NCBI GenBank assembly: GCA_044225415.1
Contig: JBGAIO010000021.1
Coordinates: 1 to 33,706, forward strand
Direction: 5' to 3'
DNA length: 33,706 nucleotides
From: JALORV01 sp044225415
GTDB lineage: Bacteria; Pseudomonadota; Gammaproteobacteria; Burkholderiales; Burkholderiaceae_F
The position numbers and the translations under genes were made by a program. The notes below the pieces were generated by a model. That model was not told where the DNA came from. It made no database searches and saw nothing but the letters and a program-made list of their open reading frames with translations. The first letter of the stretch is position 1, and every line of letters begins with the position of its first letter. This document shows positions 31,443-33,706 of the stretch, one piece after another.

Positions 31443-31760
31443 TCAGGCGACCGCTGCGTGCGGGCTCCGCGCACGCACCAGCCAGCCGACGCAGCCGATC
31501 GCCATCAGCGCCAGCAGCGTCGGGCTGTTCAGCAGCCACGCCGCGAAGGCGGTGCCCAGCAGCAGGATCAGGCACAGCACCGACAGCAGCACGCTCATGC
31601 CGCCTGCGCCGCGCGGCCGTGCAAGCAGCCATCCCACTACGGCGATCAGCAATGACGTGCCGGTCACCAGCAACGCGCCGCCGGTGTCCTGGATGCCGCT
31701 CGATTCGGAATAGAAGTTGATGAGCGAGACGATGGCGACCAGCAGCCCGGAAACCGCCAC
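31443..31760 (-). CDS. Small multi-helix membrane protein
   Basis: About 105 aa from GTG at 31760, with up to four hydrophobic helices: VSGLLVAIVSLINFY, GALLVTGTSLLIAVVGWLLA, MSVLLSVLCLILLLGTAFAAWLL and TLLALMAIGCVGWLV. It ends 34 nt before the PQQ dehydrogenase start on the same strand, and the two are probably co-transcribed. Membrane-bound PQQ glucose dehydrogenase has its own N-terminal helices, so a separate membrane partner or quinone-site subunit for the soluble dehydrogenase is conceivable but unproven. The start is uncertain: an ATG at 31798 with a good purine run lies in a different frame, which could mean another single-base error. Confidence 0.6.
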   Translation of the reverse strand: MAVSGLLVAIVSLINFYSESSGIQDTGGALLVTGTSLLIAVVGWLLARPRGAGGMSVLLSVLCLILLLGTAFAAWLLNSPTLLALMAIGCVGWLVRARSPHAAVA

Positions 31761-31804
31761 GATGCGCGCGCACCAGCGCTTGCGCCGACTGCAACCATGC
31801 GACC

Positions 31805-31823
31805 CCCTTGGCTTCCCCAAGGG
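31805..31823 (-). terminator. Hairpin between dapD and the membrane-protein gene
   Basis: CCCTTGG (31805-31811) pairs perfectly with CCAAGGG (31817-31823) around a 5-nt loop. It lies about 80 nt after the dapD stop in the direction of transcription. There is no U-run, so it is at best a weak or Rho-assisted transcript end separating the dap genes from the PQQ unit. Confidence 0.35.
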
Positions 31824-31900
31824 CGCAGCGTACCTGCGGCGCGCGGTTTGGGCGAGTGCCCCGGCACTGTCCGCGTGCGCGCCGTCGCGCGCCCGGCCGC

Positions 31901-32710
31901 TCAGGCGCGCAGCAGTTCGTTGATGCTGGTCTTCGACCGGGTCTTCGCGTCCACCTGCTTGACGATCACCGCGCAGTACAGGTTGCAATCGCGCGACGGC
32001 AGCGAACCCGCGACCACGACCGAGCCGGCCGGCACGCGGCCGTAGGTGATCTCGCCGGTCTCGCGATTGAAGATCTTCGTGCTCTGGCCGAGGAACACGC
32101 CCATGCCCAGCACCGAGTTCTCCTCGACGATCACGCCCTCGACCACTTCCGAGCGCGCACCGATGAAGCAGTTGTCCTCGATGATGGTGGGATTGGCCTG
32201 CAGCGGCTCGAGAACGCCGCCGATGCCGACGCCGCCGGACAGGTGCACGTTCTTCCCGATCTGCGCGCACGAGCCGACCGTGGCCCACGTGTCGACCATC
32301 GTGCCGGCATCGACGTAGGCGCCGATGTTCACGTACGAAGGCATCAGCACGACGTTGGGCGCGATATAGCAGCCATGGCGCGCGACCGCCGGCGGCACGA
32401 CGCGCACGCCGGTCGCGCGCATCGCGTCGGCGTCCAGGTGGCCGAACTTGGTCTGCACCTTGTCGTAGTAGGCGAGGTCGCCGGCGCGGATGGGCGCGTT
32501 GTCCGCCAGCCGGAACGACAGCAGCACGGCCTTTTTCAGCCACTGGTGCGTGATCCACTCGTGGCCGCGCTTCTCGGCCACGCGCGCGCGGCCGGCATTC
32601 AGGTCGGCCAGTGCGTGCGACACCGCGTCGCGCACGTCGGCCGGCGCGCCCGACGGCGACAGGTCGGTGCGTCGTTCCCACGCCTGGTCGATGGTGTTCT
32701 GCAGTGACAT
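31901..32710 (-). CDS. dapD: 2,3,4,5-tetrahydropyridine-2,6-dicarboxylate N-succinyltransferase
   Basis: 269-aa left-handed beta-helix acyltransferase that succinylates tetrahydrodipicolinate in the succinylase branch of lysine/diaminopimelate synthesis. The N-terminal helical domain (MSLQNTIDQAWERRTDLSP ... FRLADNAPI) is followed by hexapeptide repeats from about residue 105 (APNVVLMPSYVNIGAYVDAGTMVDTWATVGSCAQIGKNVHLSGGVGIGG). The conserved C-terminal segment is NLYCAVIVKQVDAKTRSKTSINELLR. ATG 32710 gives the canonical N-terminus and the usual length. It follows dapC after 29 nt on the same strand. Confidence 0.97.
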   Translation of the reverse strand: MSLQNTIDQAWERRTDLSPSGAPADVRDAVSHALADLNAGRARVAEKRGHEWITHQWLKKAVLLSFRLADNAPIRAGDLAYYDKVQTKFGHLDADAMRATGVRVVPPAVARHGCYIAPNVVLMPSYVNIGAYVDAGTMVDTWATVGSCAQIGKNVHLSGGVGIGGVLEPLQANPTIIEDNCFIGARSEVVEGVIVEENSVLGMGVFLGQSTKIFNRETGEITYGRVPAGSVVVAGSLPSRDCNLYCAVIVKQVDAKTRSKTSINELLRA

Positions 32711-32739
32711 CGTTGTTTCCGTGTTCAGGAGGTCAGCGT

Positions 32740-33706
32740 TCAGAAGGTCAATGAGGCGATGCGACGTGCGGCCTCGGCCACTTCGGCGGGCTCCGCGACC
32801 AGGGCGATGCGGACGTAGCCCGCGCCGGGGCTGCTGCCGTCGACGGCGCGCGACAGGTAGCTGCCGGGCAGCACGGTGAGATTGCGCTCCGCGTACAGGC
32901 GGCGGGCGACCTCGGTGTCGTCGACGGGCGTGCGCGCCCACAGGTAGAACGCGGCCTCGGGCTGCTCGCAGGGCAGCACGCGTGCGATGACCGGGGTGGC
33001 CTGCGCGAACTTCTGCGCGTACAGGCGCCGGTTCTCGACGACGTGCGCCTCGTCCTTCCACGCGGCGATGCTGGCGGACTGCACCGGCGCGGGCAGCACC
33101 GCGCCGTGATACATGCGGTACTGCGTGAAGCGGCGCAGCAGCGCCGCGTCCCCCGCGACGAAGCCCGACCGCATGCCGGGCACGTTGGAGCGCTTCGACA
33201 GGCTGGAGAACACCACCAGCCGCTCCCAGCGCTCGCGGCCGAGCTGCCGCGCGGCGGTGAGCGCGCCGAGCGGCGGCTTGCCCTCTTCGAAGTAGATCTC
33301 GGAATAGCACTCGTCGGAGGCGATGACGAAGTCGTGCCGGTCGGCGAGTTCGAACAGCTCCTGCCACTCGGCCAGGGTCATCACGCGGCCGGTGGGATTG
33401 CCGGGTGAGCAGACGTACACGAGCTGCACCGCGGCCCAGTCGGCCGGCGCCAGGCGGCCGAAGTCCATGCGGAAGCCGTCGTCTGCAGTGGTCGGCAGAT
33501 AGCGCAGCGTCGCGCCGGCCAGCAGCCCCGCGCCCTCGTAGAGCTGGTAGAACGGATTGGGCGAGATCACGCAGGCCGGACGCGTGCGATCGACCACCGT
33601 CTGCGCGAACGAGAAGAGCGCCTCCTTCGAGCCCGCTACCGGCAGCACCTCGGTGTCGTCGACGGGCGTGCGCGCCCACAGGTAGAACGCGGCCTCGGGC
33701 TGCTCG
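32740..33706 (-). CDS. dapC: Succinyldiaminopimelate transaminase (partial)
   Basis: Fold-type I PLP aminotransferase lacking its N-terminus at the right edge. Visible motifs are EVLPVAGSKEALFSFAQ, SPNPFYQLYEGAG, VYVCSPGNPTGRVM, ASDECYSEIYFE, the PLP-lysine segment SSLSKRSNVPGMRSGFVAGD, and the C-terminal RIALVAEPAEVAEAARRI. It converts N-succinyl-2-amino-6-ketopimelate to N-succinyl-diaminopimelate, the step between DapD and DapE, which fits the neighbouring dapD. Reliable sequence ends near 33646: bases 33647-33706 are an exact copy of 32909-32968 from the middle of the same gene. The residues they encode there (EQPEAAFYLWARTPVDDTEV) do not belong upstream of LPVAGSKEAL. Confidence 0.9.
   Translation of the reverse strand, partial: EQPEAAFYLWARTPVDDTEVLPVAGSKEALFSFAQTVVDRTRPACVISPNPFYQLYEGAGLLAGATLRYLPTTADDGFRMDFGRLAPADWAAVQLVYVCSPGNPTGRVMTLAEWQELFELADRHDFVIASDECYSEIYFEEGKPPLGALTAARQLGRERWERLVVFSSLSKRSNVPGMRSGFVAGDAALLRRFTQYRMYHGAVLPAPVQSASIAAWKDEAHVVENRRLYAQKFAQATPVIARVLPCEQPEAAFYLWARTPVDDTEVARRLYAERNLTVLPGSYLSRAVDGSSPGAGYVRIALVAEPAEVAEAARRIASLTF
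33647..33706. repeat. 60-bp terminal copy of internal dapC sequence
   Basis: Bases 33647-33706 are identical over 60 nt to 32909-32968, in the same orientation and reading frame of dapC. The copy ends exactly at the window edge. A biological duplication of this form inside a conserved aminotransferase is unlikely; it looks like an assembler extending the end through a short shared word. Confidence 0.9.

Overview
This GC-rich window looks like betaproteobacterial chromosome, probably Burkholderiales or a close relative. The case rests on an ompR/envZ pair, a DUF3106 protein, uvrC-pgsA followed by tRNA-Gly and tRNA-Cys, a tRNA-Leu/DUF1178 pair, pilU, and a dapC-dapD ... dapE-prmB block. I saw no CRISPR array, transposase, integrase or rRNA. 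Both ends cut genes (envZ on the left, dapC on the right), and the last 60 bases repeat an internal stretch of dapC, so the right edge is probably an assembly end.

Left to right: (1) 1-3931 holds the sensor kinase/OmpR regulator, a divergent small DUF3106 protein, and uvrC-pgsA. (2) 4007-4207 holds tRNA-Gly and tRNA-Cys under a near-consensus promoter. (3) 4208-5147 is poorly organised with no convincing gene, then a small PsiF-like exported protein. (4) 5452-13230 is a minus-strand operon of putative peptide-bond-forming and peptide-cleaving enzymes: a transglutaminase-DUF2126 amidoligase fusion, an ATP-grasp/alpha-E fusion, a second transglutaminase and a trypsin-like protease. It lies between tRNA-Cys and tRNA-Leu, which are adjacent in many proteobacteria. 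(5) 13397-13939 is tRNA-Leu followed after 2 nt by DUF1178. (6) 14017-18770 is metabolic: a GST, an ACAD11-like acyl-CoA dehydrogenase, a quinone oxidoreductase, a pirin, a small exported protein interrupted by an amber codon, and a YCII-like protein. (7) 18762-24031 is a minus-strand series: CaiB-type CoA transferase, histidine phosphatase, APH-like kinase, a ClpX-like ATPase lacking its zinc domain, and a frameshifted MFS transporter. (8) 24072-33706 carries an ABC-F ATPase, prmB, dapE, pilU, a PQQ-dependent dehydrogenase with a small membrane protein, dapD and dapC.

The most interesting items are the amidoligase/ATP-grasp/transglutaminase/protease operon, the minimal ClpX paralogue, a separated ACAD10/11-like kinase-phosphatase-dehydrogenase set, and a dispersed 71-74 bp double-hairpin repeat. 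Reading-frame breaks cluster in the alpha-E domain, the MFS gene and the end of the PQQ dehydrogenase. They may be real decay or consensus-sequence errors, and raw reads would decide.
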